A DNA stretch of 64,000 bases from Streptomyces galbus (GTDB taxonomy: Bacteria; Actinomycetota; Actinomycetes; Streptomycetales; Streptomycetaceae): contig NZ_SZPR01000017.1 of the NCBI RefSeq assembly GCF_005280195.1, forward strand, positions 302,012 through 366,011. The letters are read 5' to 3'. Made by a program: the position numbers and the translations under genes. Of this stretch, positions 50,069 to 60,546 are shown piece after piece (position 1 is the stretch's first letter; every line of letters starts with the position of its first letter). The notes beneath the pieces were generated by a model. That model did no database searches. It worked only from the letters and a program-made list of their open reading frames with translations, and had not been told where the DNA came from.

Positions 50069-51106
50069 TCAGCGAGCCGTCTTGGGGTCGAAGGCGTCGC
50101 GGACCGAGTCCCCGAGCAGGTTGAACGCCACGATGAAGATGATCATGGAGATACCCGGGAAGAACATGTACGTGATGTCGTTCTGCATCACGAGTTCGGT
50201 GGACGCCTTGGAGAACATCTGTCCCCAGTCGGGCGTCGGCTCGACGAGACCCACGCCGAGGAACGAGAGTCCGGCTTCGGCCGTGACGAAGGCCGGGAGC
50301 ATGTACGTGGACTGCACGAGGATCGGCGTGACCACGTTGGGCAGGACCTCCTTGCGGATGATCCGCCACGGCGAGGCCCCGCTCACCCGGGCCGCCTCGA
50401 TGAACTCGCGGCCGGCGAGCGAGAGCGCGGTGCCCCGCAGGATGCGGGCCAGGCTCATCCAGCCCAGGACCCACTGCACGGCGATCAGCGCAACCACCCG
50501 GACGTAGACCGGCGTCTCGTCCTTGGGGTCGACGAAGAGCGAGACCACGACGGGCATGCTCGCGATGAAGAAGAGCTGTGCGGGGAAGGCGAGGAGGAAG
50601 TCGACGACCCGGCTGACGGCGAAGTCGACCTTGCCGCCCATGTAGCCGGCCATGACACCGAGGAGCACGCCGGTGAGGACGGTGGCGATGGTGACGGCCA
50701 CCGAGATGCCGAGCGAGTTCCGGATGCCGTAGAGCAACTTGGTGAACACGTCGTACCCGTTGCCGGGCTCCAGGCCGAACCAGAAGTCGCCGCTGATGCC
50801 GCCGTTGGGCTGCAGGGGGACGCCCGCGCTGTCGAACAGGTCCGGGCGCTCGTCGGCGAACACCGTGTACGGGTCCTTGCCGTACAGCTTCGATATCACC
50901 GGCGCCAGCAGGCCCACCACGAAGAAGAAGACCACGACACAGGCCGAGATCACGCCGACGCGGTCCCGCTTGAAGCGGATCCACATCAACTGGCCGGGGG
51001 AACGACCGACGAGTTCCTTGCCCTTGTCGGTCTCGGCGGTCGACGCCACCTCGGGGTCCAAGGCGACCGCAGACCCGGGGCCCTCGGCCTTGGTTGGACT
51101 GGTCAT
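50069..51106 (-). CDS. bldKA: BldKA, peptide ABC transporter permease
   Basis: The 345-residue OppC-type permease has a roughly 50-residue cytoplasmic start (TSPTKAEGPGSAVALDPEV) and six membrane helices starting VGVISACVVVFFFVVGLL. Its extracellular loop contains ERPDLFDSAGVPLQPNGG, and the EAA loop is AARVSGASPWRIIRKEVLPN. It forms the import channel with BldKC. It is the first gene of the operon, 111 nt before bldKB, with GGGGGAAGA upstream of ATG 51106. The promoter must lie in the A/T-rich gap 51107-51440. Confidence 0.92.
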   Translation of the reverse strand: MTSPTKAEGPGSAVALDPEVASTAETDKGKELVGRSPGQLMWIRFKRDRVGVISACVVVFFFVVGLLAPVISKLYGKDPYTVFADERPDLFDSAGVPLQPNGGISGDFWFGLEPGNGYDVFTKLLYGIRNSLGISVAVTIATVLTGVLLGVMAGYMGGKVDFAVSRVVDFLLAFPAQLFFIASMPVVVSLFVDPKDETPVYVRVVALIAVQWVLGWMSLARILRGTALSLAGREFIEAARVSGASPWRIIRKEVLPNVVTPILVQSTYMLPAFVTAEAGLSFLGVGLVEPTPDWGQMFSKASTELVMQNDITYMFFPGISMIIFIVAFNLLGDSVRDAFDPKTAR

Positions 51107-51444
51107 GTGTGTTCTTCCCCCGCGGGGTAGGAGAGTTAAGCGCAGCACAGATACCGGCAGGCTCTGTGGTTTGGGGGAACTGTCGCCAAAACGTTCAACG
51201 CGCGTCAAGGGCGGAAGACATAGGGATCTCCCTACGGTCCACATTTTGAGCAAAAATTGCGAAGACTGACACCTACGCGCGCTTGACATCCGAGATGAAC
51301 AAACGTCAAATCGGGCATAACGTAGGCAATTTGCGTTCACATGTCCGAAACACGATCGGCCGGTCACCGATTTCCGGACGGTTACTCATCAGTCGTCCGT
51401 CGAGTGTCCGTCGAGCCCCTCCCTCCCGGCCCGCGGGTACGCCG
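51107..51444 (-). promoter_or_regulatory. bldK upstream regulatory region
   Basis: This 397-nt gap (51107-51503) between bldKA and typA contains the most A/T-rich stretch of the region (about 51240-51330) and probably the bldK promoter, though no clean -35/-10 pair was found. Repeated small palindromes occur: TAGGGA-TC-TCCCTA at 51221-51234, GCAAAAATTGC near 51250 and GCAATTTGC near 51327. These could be regulator sites. The typA terminator fills the far end. Confidence 0.45.
51221..51234. promoter_or_regulatory. Palindrome TAGGGA-TC-TCCCTA upstream of bldKA
   Basis: A perfect 6-bp inverted repeat around TC sits 115 nt before the bldKA start in the presumed leader or promoter. It could be an operator; no matching site was found elsewhere in the window by eye. 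Confidence 0.4.
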
Positions 51445-51481
51445 ACGACCCGGCCCTCTCCCAGGGAGAGAACCGGGTCGT
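51445..51481 (-). terminator. Compound hairpin terminator of typA
   Basis: ACGACCCGG (51445-51453) and CCGGGTCGT (51473-51481) enclose a second perfect stem CTCTCCC-A-GGGAGAG, 22 nt downstream of the typA stop. Confidence 0.85.
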
Positions 51482-51503
51482 ACGACTCGGACGGGGGCTC
51501 GGC

Positions 51504-53420
<1,917 letters not shown>

Positions 53421-53637
53421 GAGGTGGCGTACTCCCGGAGTGTGAGGAAAGCCCGGCGCGTACGTCTGTGGGGCGCGGGCCCTGCCGGGCTGAACGTGCC
53501 ACGGCCTCACCCCATGGTACGGGGCGATCGCGACAGGGGCTTCCTGGCCCGGGCACACCGGGGCGGGGCCGCCCCGAAGGACGGCCCCGCCCGGGCCGGT
53601 GCGACCGGCTCCGAGCACCCCGCGACCGGGGTGCCCC

Positions 53638-56019
53638 CTACTTCTTCGACGGGCTCGCCGCGTCCCGCACCGCGCCCTTCTTCAGGAAGCCCATGTCCTC
53701 GTACACCGGCGTGCGGAACCCGAAGGCACCCGCGTTCACCAGGTCCTTCCGGGCGGCCACGAGCTGCGGCCGCTGGTACAGCGGAATCGATCCTGCCGCC
53801 GCCCAGATCCGGCTGTCCGCCTTGCGCAGCAGGTCCCGCGCCTCGTCCTCGTCCAGGGTGGCGACGGCCCGGTCGAACAACTGGTCGACCTGGTCGGTGC
53901 CGACCCGCGTGTAGTTCTGCTCCACGGTCAGCGACCCGTCGGCGGCCGGCACCGGCTTGGCGTAGATCGGCCGCGCGTCGGTCGCGGGGAAGGCGCTCGC
54001 CGGCCACGAGTACAGGGCGAGGTCGTACTGCCCGGACGCGATGTGGTCCTTGAAGTAGCTCGCCTCGGACACCTTGGTGATCCGGGTGCGGATCCCGACC
54101 TTCACCAGCATCGAGGAGATCCGCTCGGCGACCGCCCGCAGCGTCTCGGAGCCCTCGCCCGACGGCAGCACGAACCGCAGGTCGAGCGCCTTGCCGTCCT
54201 TGGCGAGCACCCCCGAGGCCGAGCCGGCCGGCGCGGCGGTGCCCCTCGGGGCGTAGGCGCCGGCCACGCTGCCCTGCCTCAGCTCCCGGCCGACCCACTG
54301 CCGGCCGTCCTGGGCGAGGTGCCGCCCGTCGTGCCCGCTGCGCTGGTCCTTGCCGTCCGCGCCGCCCGCGCGCCGCCCCTTGTCGTCCTCCCCGACGATG
54401 TACGTCCCGTCGTCGTCCCCGTCGGAGCCGCCCTTCTTGCCGGCCTTCGGGGAGCTGCTGCTCTTCGCGCCCCGGTCGGACTTCTCACCCTCTCCCCCGG
54501 CCGCCTTCTCCGTCTTCTCCTCGTCGACCGGGCCGCCGGGCACCCAGCCGGCGTCCCCGAGCAGGGCCCGCGCCTCGGCGGTGTCCTGGCCGCCGAGCGC
54601 GCCGCTGTTGTCGGCGTAGGCGGCCTGGCCGGACAGGGCGAGGTGGCTGCCGACCGGCTCGGCGGGCAGACCCAGGGGCCTGAGCACCAGCTTCGCCAGC
54701 TCCTTGCGGTCCAGCGCCCGCGCCACGGCCCGGCGCACCCGCTCGTCGGCGAGCGGGCCCTCGGAGCCGTTCAGGGCGAGCTGGGTGTACGCCGGCTCCA
54801 GCGAGCGGCGCACCTCCAGGCCGCGCAGGGCGTCCTCGGCGGCGGCCCGGGACGCCTTGCCGTCGGTGCCTTCCTCGTCGTCGCCGCCCTCCTCGCCGGC
54901 GTCGCTCTTCTTCTCGTCGTCGGATTTCGTCTCGGCGTCGGACTTCTTCTCGCCGTCGCTCTTCTTCTCGTCGCCGGACTGCTGCTCGTCGCCGGACTGC
55001 TGCTCGTCGTCGGCGTTCTCGCTCTTCTCGTTGTTCTCGCTCTTCTGCTTCTTCTCGCCCGGGTCGGCCTTCCCGCTCTTCTTCGCCGCGCCCGTGCCCT
55101 CGACGGCTCCCGGCGCCGACGCGTCCGCGCCCGCCGACCCCTTGGCCGCCGTCTCGATGCGGCGGGCGTCGGCCGGGTCGATCTCGGCGAGGTCCAGCTT
55201 CCCGGCGGCCAGGGCGGACGCCCGCTCCTCGCGGGGCACGGCCGTCAGGACGATCTCGGACAGCTTCGCCGGCCGCCCCCACCAGCGCGGGCTGCGCGCG
55301 AGGGTGACCGTCTTGGTCTTGCGGTCGACCTTCTTCAGGGCGAACGGCCCGGCCGTCACCTTCAGCTTGCGGCGCGCCCCGTCGTTGAACGCGTCGGGCG
55401 TGCCCATGACGTCCTTCGGGTACAGCGGCGAGAACAGCGAACGCCAGTCGGCGTAGGGGCGCGCGAAGGTGACCCGGACCTCCAGGTCGTTGCGGCCGCG
55501 CTCGACCTTCTCGATGCGGTCGTAGCCGGCGTTGCGGGCGGTCCAGTACGCGCTGTCCTTCCCCGACAGGGCGCGCCACTGGGCGGCGAAGTCGGCGGCG
55601 CCGATCTCGCGGCCGTCGCTCCAGACGGCCTGCTGGTTCAGCCGGTACAGGACGACCTGCTTCGGCTCGGTGTCCACGACCTTGGCGGACTCCAGGTAGT
55701 CGGCGTCACGCCGGGGCCGTCCGGACGCGTCGAGACGGAACATCGCCGGGAGCACGGCCTGGGCGACCCGGTTGGTGGTGGCGTCGGCGTCGGCCTGGAA
55801 GGAGTTGAAGGTCTCGGGCACGTCGTCGACGGCCCAGTGCAGCGTGCCGCCGTCGGCGACCCGGGCGCGGCCGGCCGAGGCGATGTCCTGGGCGGCGAGG
55901 GGCTTGCCGGCCTCGTCGTCGGAGCCGCAGGCGGCCAGCAGGGGGACCGCGAGCACGGTCGCGGTCAGGAACGTGACCGAGCGCATGACCGCGCGCAGTC
56001 CGAGGCCGTCGTGGGACAT
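53638..56019 (-). CDS. Orphan family-5 solute-binding lipoprotein with charged insertions
   Basis: The 793-residue precursor has a signal peptide and lipobox LLAAC (VTFLTATVLAVPLLAACGS, Cys32). SBP-5 blocks follow: GGTLHWAVDDVPETFNSFQ, RIEKVERGRNDLEVRVTF, LTAVPREERASALAAG, and LALNGSEGPLADERVRRAVA, with late LRFVLPSGEGSETLRAVAERI. Two long inserts break the fold. One of about 80 residues is nearly all E, K, D, S and Q (EKSENADDEQQSGDEQQSG onward), and a second is K/G/D-rich (AGGEGEKSDRGAKSSSSPKA). No permease or ATPase is adjacent. GGAGGTAG precedes ATG 56019. Such binding proteins may serve other transporters, here perhaps BldK. Confidence 0.82.
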   Translation of the reverse strand: MSHDGLGLRAVMRSVTFLTATVLAVPLLAACGSDDEAGKPLAAQDIASAGRARVADGGTLHWAVDDVPETFNSFQADADATTNRVAQAVLPAMFRLDASGRPRRDADYLESAKVVDTEPKQVVLYRLNQQAVWSDGREIGAADFAAQWRALSGKDSAYWTARNAGYDRIEKVERGRNDLEVRVTFARPYADWRSLFSPLYPKDVMGTPDAFNDGARRKLKVTAGPFALKKVDRKTKTVTLARSPRWWGRPAKLSEIVLTAVPREERASALAAGKLDLAEIDPADARRIETAAKGSAGADASAPGAVEGTGAAKKSGKADPGEKKQKSENNEKSENADDEQQSGDEQQSGDEKKSDGEKKSDAETKSDDEKKSDAGEEGGDDEEGTDGKASRAAAEDALRGLEVRRSLEPAYTQLALNGSEGPLADERVRRAVARALDRKELAKLVLRPLGLPAEPVGSHLALSGQAAYADNSGALGGQDTAEARALLGDAGWVPGGPVDEEKTEKAAGGEGEKSDRGAKSSSSPKAGKKGGSDGDDDGTYIVGEDDKGRRAGGADGKDQRSGHDGRHLAQDGRQWVGRELRQGSVAGAYAPRGTAAPAGSASGVLAKDGKALDLRFVLPSGEGSETLRAVAERISSMLVKVGIRTRITKVSEASYFKDHIASGQYDLALYSWPASAFPATDARPIYAKPVPAADGSLTVEQNYTRVGTDQVDQLFDRAVATLDEDEARDLLRKADSRIWAAAGSIPLYQRPQLVAARKDLVNAGAFGFRTPVYEDMGFLKKGAVRDAASPSKK
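54880..55060. repeat. Tandem acidic/lysine repeats inside the solute-binding gene
   Basis: Short tandem units such as TTCTTCTCGTCGTCGGA and CTGCTGCTCGTCGCC give repeats of EKKSD and DEQQSG in the protein. They stay in frame and show no stop, so the expansion is coding, probably by slipped replication. Confidence 0.6.
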
Positions 56020-56366
56020 CTCTGCTACCTCCGGCTCCGCGGTGTTCGGGACTTCCCGGGCGTGCTGCCGGGTGTGTTGATCAGGTTGATGATCACTTTT
56101 GGCCGTATATGGAGCTGATCTGATGTATCGGGTACGCGGCGAGTGAAGAGGAAAGGGTTCAGCGGGTGCAGGCGACACGGCGGGGGCGGACCGGAACGCC
56201 ACCCGTGTGGCGCAACGCCCTAGGCGCGGTATCCGGACGGCGCACACCTGTACGCCCCCTGAATTGCTGCGCGTCCCTTCCCAGGGGCCGGTGTGACGCG
56301 CGACACTCGCAGGCGCATGAACGCTCCCGTCCAGGGCCCCGGGCCCGCGGAAATGAGGTGCACGTC
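56020..56366. promoter_or_regulatory. Divergent intergenic region
   Basis: This 347-nt gap separates the lipoprotein gene (minus) from the small plus-strand gene. A/T-rich sequence at 56080-56140 contains two TGATCA palindromes 6 nt apart (about 56080-56100) and likely holds a promoter for the lipoprotein gene. The remaining part is G/C-rich; CCCAGGGG lies at about 56281. No ORF was recognised here. Confidence 0.4.
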
Positions 56367-56657
56367 ATGTCCCTGAACGACGACCTGGCTGCGATCCAGC
56401 GCTGCATGGACGAGCTGCTCCGGTCGGTCGGCCGACTGGAGAAGCAGGTCGGCGGCGGCGGCCTGGAGATCCGCCGCGTCCGCACCGACGCCCAGCACCT
56501 GCGCGAGAGCGTCGCCCTGCTCCGGCAGGCCGCCTCGTCCCCGGTCGCGGCCGCCGTCCCCGAGCTCGTGACCATCTCCGACACCCCGTACGACAACACC
56601 CTGTGGACGGACTCGGACGACGAGGGACTCGGCGCCCGCGACCGTCGCGCCCCCTGA
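56367..56657 (+). CDS. Small coiled-coil-like protein, 96 residues
   Basis: ATG 56367 with GAGGTG upstream starts MSLNDDLAAIQRCMDELLRS, a helix with heptad-like hydrophobic spacing that continues VGRLEKQVGG and VRTDAQHLRESVALLRQAA, then an acidic tail SDDEGLGARDRRAP. No family was recognised. It is immediately upstream of the succinate dehydrogenase genes (17-nt gap), which suggests co-transcription but says nothing about function. Confidence 0.7.
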   Translation: MSLNDDLAAIQRCMDELLRSVGRLEKQVGGGGLEIRRVRTDAQHLRESVALLRQAASSPVAAAVPELVTISDTPYDNTLWTDSDDEGLGARDRRAP

Positions 56658-56674
56658 CCCGACCGGAGTCACCC

Positions 56675-57511
56675 GTGGCCACTGGTACGGAACCCCCTGC
56701 CACCGAACCCCCTCAGGCGCGGGGCGGTGTCCGCGGCGCCACGCGCGCCGCCATCGCCGCCCCCCACCTGCGCACCGACCGCTGGTGGCTGGCGCCCGCC
56801 GCCACCGCCGCCGGTCTGCTGGCCTTCGTCGTCTACTCGACCTGGCGGGCCTTCGCGGACACGGACTACTACGCCGCGCCCTACGTGTCGCCGTTCTACT
56901 CGCCGTGCCTGGCCGAGCGGTGCAGGCCGATGCACGCCGGGCCCAACTGGGAGCTGTTCGGCGGCTGGTGGGGCATCTCCCCGGCGATCATCATCCTGCT
57001 CTTCCCGCTGGGCTTCCGCCTGACCTGCTACTACTACCGCAAGGCCTACTACCGGAGCTTCTGGGCCTCGCCCCCGGCCTGCGCGGTGGCCGAGCCGCAC
57101 CGGACGTACACCGGCGAGACCCGCTTCCCGCTGGTCCTGCAGAACCTGCACCGGTACTTCTTCTACGCGGCGCTCGTCGTCGCCGGGATCCTCACCTACG
57201 ACACCGCGCTCGCCTTCCGCGACGAGCACTACGCCTGGGGGCACATGGGCCTGGGCACCCTGGTGTTCCTGCTCAACATCGTGCTGATCTGGGCGTACAC
57301 GCTGTCCTGCCACTCCTGCCGGCACATCGTCGGCGGCAAGCTCAAGCACTTCTCCCGGCACCCGGTGCGCTACCGGATGTGGCAGGTCGTGAGCCGGCTC
57401 AACGCCCGGCACATGCTGCTCGCCTGGGCGTCGCTGGTCAGCGTGGCGCTCGCCGACCTCTACGTCTGGCTCGTCGCGTCCGGAGCCTTCGACGATCCGC
57501 GCTTCTTCTAG
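56675..57511 (+). CDS. sdhC: Succinate dehydrogenase membrane-anchor subunit (mycobacterial Sdh1-like)
   Basis: The 278-residue protein has five or six membrane helices and conserved aromatic loops: YYAAPYVSPFYSPCLAERC, HAGPNWELFGGWWGISPA, CYYYRKAYYRSFWASPPAC and the histidine-containing EPHRTYTGETRFP and NLHRYFFYAALVV, with SCHSCRHIVGGK near the end. The His residues can ligate heme in a di-heme anchor. Size and order match the mycobacterial Rv0249c-type anchor rather than E. coli SdhC/SdhD. GTG 56675 follows GGAG. Quinone reduction at this subunit couples succinate oxidation to the respiratory chain. Confidence 0.88.
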   Translation: MATGTEPPATEPPQARGGVRGATRAAIAAPHLRTDRWWLAPAATAAGLLAFVVYSTWRAFADTDYYAAPYVSPFYSPCLAERCRPMHAGPNWELFGGWWGISPAIIILLFPLGFRLTCYYYRKAYYRSFWASPPACAVAEPHRTYTGETRFPLVLQNLHRYFFYAALVVAGILTYDTALAFRDEHYAWGHMGLGTLVFLLNIVLIWAYTLSCHSCRHIVGGKLKHFSRHPVRYRMWQVVSRLNARHMLLAWASLVSVALADLYVWLVASGAFDDPRFF

Positions 57512-57580
57512 TGAGCGTCCCGTGGGCGTTCCCGTCCGTCACCCGTGTTTCCGGTGTCTTCCAGTGAGTGGGGCCTGCTG

Positions 57581-59557
57581 ATGTCCGTGGTCGACCGCCA
57601 GGAGTGGGACGTCGTCGTGGTCGGGGCCGGCGGTGCCGGTCTGCGGGCCGCCATCGAGGCCCGCGAGCGGGGCTGCCGTACGGCGGTGGTCTGCAAGTCG
57701 CTGTTCGGCAAGGCGCACACCGTCATGGCCGAGGGCGGGATCGCCGCCGCCATGGGCAACGCCAACGAGCACGACAGTTGGCAGGTGCACTTCCGCGACA
57801 CCCTGCGCGGCGGGAAGTTCCTCAACCAGTGGCGGATGGCCGAGCTGCACGCCCGGGAGGCCCCGGACCGGGTGTGGGAACTGGAGACGTGGGGCGCGCT
57901 GTTCGACCGCACCGAGGACGGGCGGATCTCCCAGCGCAACTTCGGCGGCCACGAGTACCCGCGCCTCGCGCACGTCGGCGACCGCACGGGCCTGGAACTG
58001 ATCCGCACCCTCCAGCAGAAGGTCGTCGCCCTCCAGCAGGAGGACTTCCGGGAGACCGGTGACCACGAGGCGCGGCTGAAGGTCTTCCAGGAGTGCACGG
58101 TCACGCGGGTGCTCAAGGACGGCGACCGGGTCGGGGGCGTCTTCGGCTACGAGCGGGAGTCCGGCCGCTTCTTCGTCCTGGAGGCCCCGGCCGTCGTGAT
58201 CGCGACGGGCGGCATCGGCAAGTCGTTCAAGGTGACGTCCAACTCCTGGGAGTACACCGGCGACGGGCACGCGCTGGCGCTGCTCGCCGGCGCCCCGCTG
58301 CTGAACATGGAGTTCGTGCAGTTCCACCCGACCGGCATGGTCTGGCCGCCGTCGGTGAAGGGCATCCTCGTCACCGAGTCGGTGCGCGGCGACGGCGGGG
58401 TGCTGCGCAACTCCGAGGGCGAGCGGTTCATGTTCCGGTACGTCCCCGACGTCTTCAAGGAGAAGTACGCCGAGACGGAGGAGGAGGCCGACCGCTGGTA
58501 CGACGACCCGGACCGCAACCGGCGGCCGCCCGAGCTGCTCCCCCGCGACGAGGTCGCCCGCGCCATCAACGCCGAGGTCAAGGCCGGGCGGGGTTCCCCG
58601 CACGGCGGTGTCTTCCTCGACGTGTCCACCCGGATGCCCGCCGAGGTGATCAAGCGGCGGCTGCCGTCGATGTACCACCAGTTCAAGGAGCTGGCCGACG
58701 TCGACATCACGGCCGAGGCGATGGAGGTCGGGCCGACCTGCCACTACGTGATGGGCGGCATCGCGGTCGACTCCGACTCGGCGGCGGCCCGCGGGGTGCC
58801 GGGGCTGTACGCGGCCGGTGAGGTCGCGGGCGGCATGCACGGCTCCAACCGGCTCGGCGGCAACTCCCTCTCCGACCTGCTGGTCTTCGGCCGGCGGGCG
58901 GGCCGGCACGCCGCCGAGTACGCGGCCGCACTGGCCGCGGCCCGTCCGCGGGTCGACGACGTACAAGTCGACGCGGCGGCGGCGGAGGCCCTGCGGCCGT
59001 TCTCCGCGGAGGCCGAGGCGGGGACCGATGGGGACGCGGAGGTCGCGGTCGCGCACGACGGGCCCGGCGGGCGGCCCCCGGAGAACCCCTACACCCTGCA
59101 CCAGGAGCTCCAGCAGACCATGAACGACCTGGTCGGCATCATCCGCCGGGAGGGCGAGATGCGGCAGGCGCTGGAGAAGCTCGCCGAGCTGCGGGTGCGG
59201 GCGCGCCGGGCCGGTGTCGAGGGGCACCGCCAGTTCAACCCGGGCTGGCACCTCGCCCTGGACCTGCGCAACATGCTGCTGGTCAGCGAGTGCGTGGCGC
59301 GGGCGGCGCTGGAGCGCACCGAATCGCGCGGCGGCCACACGCGGGAGGACTGTCCGTCCATGGACCGCGCGTGGCGCCGGATCAACCTGCTGTGCACGCT
59401 GACCGACCCGACGGGCGGGCTCGCGGCCGCCGACCCGGTGAGCGGCCGGATCCACCTGGCCCGTGAGACCACCGAACCCGTCCGCCCGGACCTGCTCGCC
59501 CTGTTCGACAAGGAGGAGCTGGTCAAGTACCTCGCCGAGGAGGAGTTGTACGAGTGA
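57581..59557 (+). CDS. sdhA: Succinate dehydrogenase flavoprotein subunit
   Basis: The 658-residue protein has an FAD-binding Rossmann fold (VVVVGAGGAGLRAAIEARE), the covalent-flavin histidine in KAHTVMAEGGIAAAMGN, EFVQFHPTGMVWPP in the capping region, GRGSPHGGVFLDVSTRMP, and the active-site HGSNRLGGNSL. It oxidises succinate to fumarate. ATG 57581 is preferred because a GTGGGG lies upstream; the reading could also begin at GTG 57545. It matches the long Rv0248c-type flavoprotein and overlaps sdhB by 4 nt (GTGA). Confidence 0.95.
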   Translation: MSVVDRQEWDVVVVGAGGAGLRAAIEARERGCRTAVVCKSLFGKAHTVMAEGGIAAAMGNANEHDSWQVHFRDTLRGGKFLNQWRMAELHAREAPDRVWELETWGALFDRTEDGRISQRNFGGHEYPRLAHVGDRTGLELIRTLQQKVVALQQEDFRETGDHEARLKVFQECTVTRVLKDGDRVGGVFGYERESGRFFVLEAPAVVIATGGIGKSFKVTSNSWEYTGDGHALALLAGAPLLNMEFVQFHPTGMVWPPSVKGILVTESVRGDGGVLRNSEGERFMFRYVPDVFKEKYAETEEEADRWYDDPDRNRRPPELLPRDEVARAINAEVKAGRGSPHGGVFLDVSTRMPAEVIKRRLPSMYHQFKELADVDITAEAMEVGPTCHYVMGGIAVDSDSAAARGVPGLYAAGEVAGGMHGSNRLGGNSLSDLLVFGRRAGRHAAEYAAALAAARPRVDDVQVDAAAAEALRPFSAEAEAGTDGDAEVAVAHDGPGGRPPENPYTLHQELQQTMNDLVGIIRREGEMRQALEKLAELRVRARRAGVEGHRQFNPGWHLALDLRNMLLVSECVARAALERTESRGGHTREDCPSMDRAWRRINLLCTLTDPTGGLAAADPVSGRIHLARETTEPVRPDLLALFDKEELVKYLAEEELYE

Positions 59558-60330
59558 GCGGCTACCAGGCCCGATTCAAGGTGTGGCGGGGGGACGTGGA
59601 CGGCGGCGGCCTGGAGGACTTCCAGGTCGAGGTCAACGACGGCGAGGTGGTGCTGGACATCATCCACCGGCTGCAGGCCACCCAGGTCCCCGACCTGGCC
59701 GTCCGCTGGAACTGCAAGGCAGGCAAGTGCGGTTCGTGCTCGGCGGAGATCAACGGGCGTCCGCGGCTGATGTGCATGACGCGCATGTCGGTCTTCGACC
59801 GGGCGGAGACGGTCACGGTGACCCCGCTGCGGGCCTTCCCGGTGATCCGCGACCTCGTGACGGACGTGGGCTTCAACTACCGCAAGGCGAGGGAGATCCC
59901 GGCGTTCGTGCCGCCCGCCGGCCTGGGCCCCGGCGAGTACCGGATGATGCAGGAGGACGTGGACCGTCCGCAGGAGTTCCGCAAGTGCATCGAGTGCTTC
60001 CTGTGCCAGGACACCTGCCACGTGGTCCGCGACCACGAGGAGAACAAGACGGCGTTCGCCGGCCCGCGCTTCCTCATGCGGGTCGCCGAACTCGACATGC
60101 ACCCGCTGGACGCGGCCGCGGACACCGGCCTGGACCGCGAGCGCACGGCCCAGGAGGTCCACGGACTCGGCTACTGCAACATCACCAAGTGCTGCACGGA
60201 GGTCTGCCCCGAGGGCATCAAGATCACCGACAACGCCCTGATCCCCCTCAAGGAGCGCGCCGTCGACCGCAAGTACGACCCACTGGTGTGGCTCGGCGCG
60301 AAGATCAGGAGACGCGGCGCAGGAGGCTGA
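59554..60330 (+). CDS. sdhB: Succinate dehydrogenase iron-sulfur subunit
   Basis: The 258-residue protein has the plant-type 2Fe-2S ligands in RWNCKAGKCGSCSAEI and LMCMTRM, then RKCIECFLCQDTCHV for the 4Fe-4S cluster and NITKCCTEVCPEGIKI for the 3Fe-4S site. It passes electrons from FAD to the quinone. GTG 59554 overlaps the sdhA stop. It resembles Rv0247c. The last 26 nt overlap a convergent gene remnant. Confidence 0.95.
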   Translation: MSGYQARFKVWRGDVDGGGLEDFQVEVNDGEVVLDIIHRLQATQVPDLAVRWNCKAGKCGSCSAEINGRPRLMCMTRMSVFDRAETVTVTPLRAFPVIRDLVTDVGFNYRKAREIPAFVPPAGLGPGEYRMMQEDVDRPQEFRKCIECFLCQDTCHVVRDHEENKTAFAGPRFLMRVAELDMHPLDAAADTGLDRERTAQEVHGLGYCNITKCCTEVCPEGIKITDNALIPLKERAVDRKYDPLVWLGAKIRRRGAGG

Positions 60331-60466
60331 GCACCCGGCCCGCGTTGAACTCCCCGATCGCCCGCATCGCCCCGGCGTCTGGGAAGTCGCCGTCCAGCAG
60401 CCGCAGCGGGCCCGCGACCAGGGACAGGTGCAGGATCCGCGCCCTGGGCGCCCACGCGTCACCGGC
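60305..60466 (-). pseudogene. C-terminal gene remnant convergent with sdhB
   Basis: A 53-codon open frame with no start reads through LHLSLVAGPLRLLDGDFPD and AIGEFNAGRVLSLLRRVS to TGA at 60305, and is cut by an in-frame TAG at 60467. The codon bias and helix pattern look protein-coding, so this is probably the end of a gene that has lost its front. The family is not recognised. It overlaps the end of sdhB by 26 nt. Confidence 0.5.
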
Positions 60467-60546
60467 CTACGTGGTGGTCAGGTGGCGTCGCGCACGGTCC
60501 ATGCCCGCGAGTCTCGCGGCCCGGGCCCGGCCGCCCCCCCGGTTTT

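Noticed and set aside
56080..56100. Twin TGATCA motifs as a defined regulator site
   Set aside because: Six-base palindromes with no matching known consensus or second occurrence; only noted as part of a promoter region.
57545..57580. Upstream GTG start for the SdhA protein
   Set aside because: No ribosome site and the added 12 residues are not conserved-looking; the ATG at 57581 fits the family start better.
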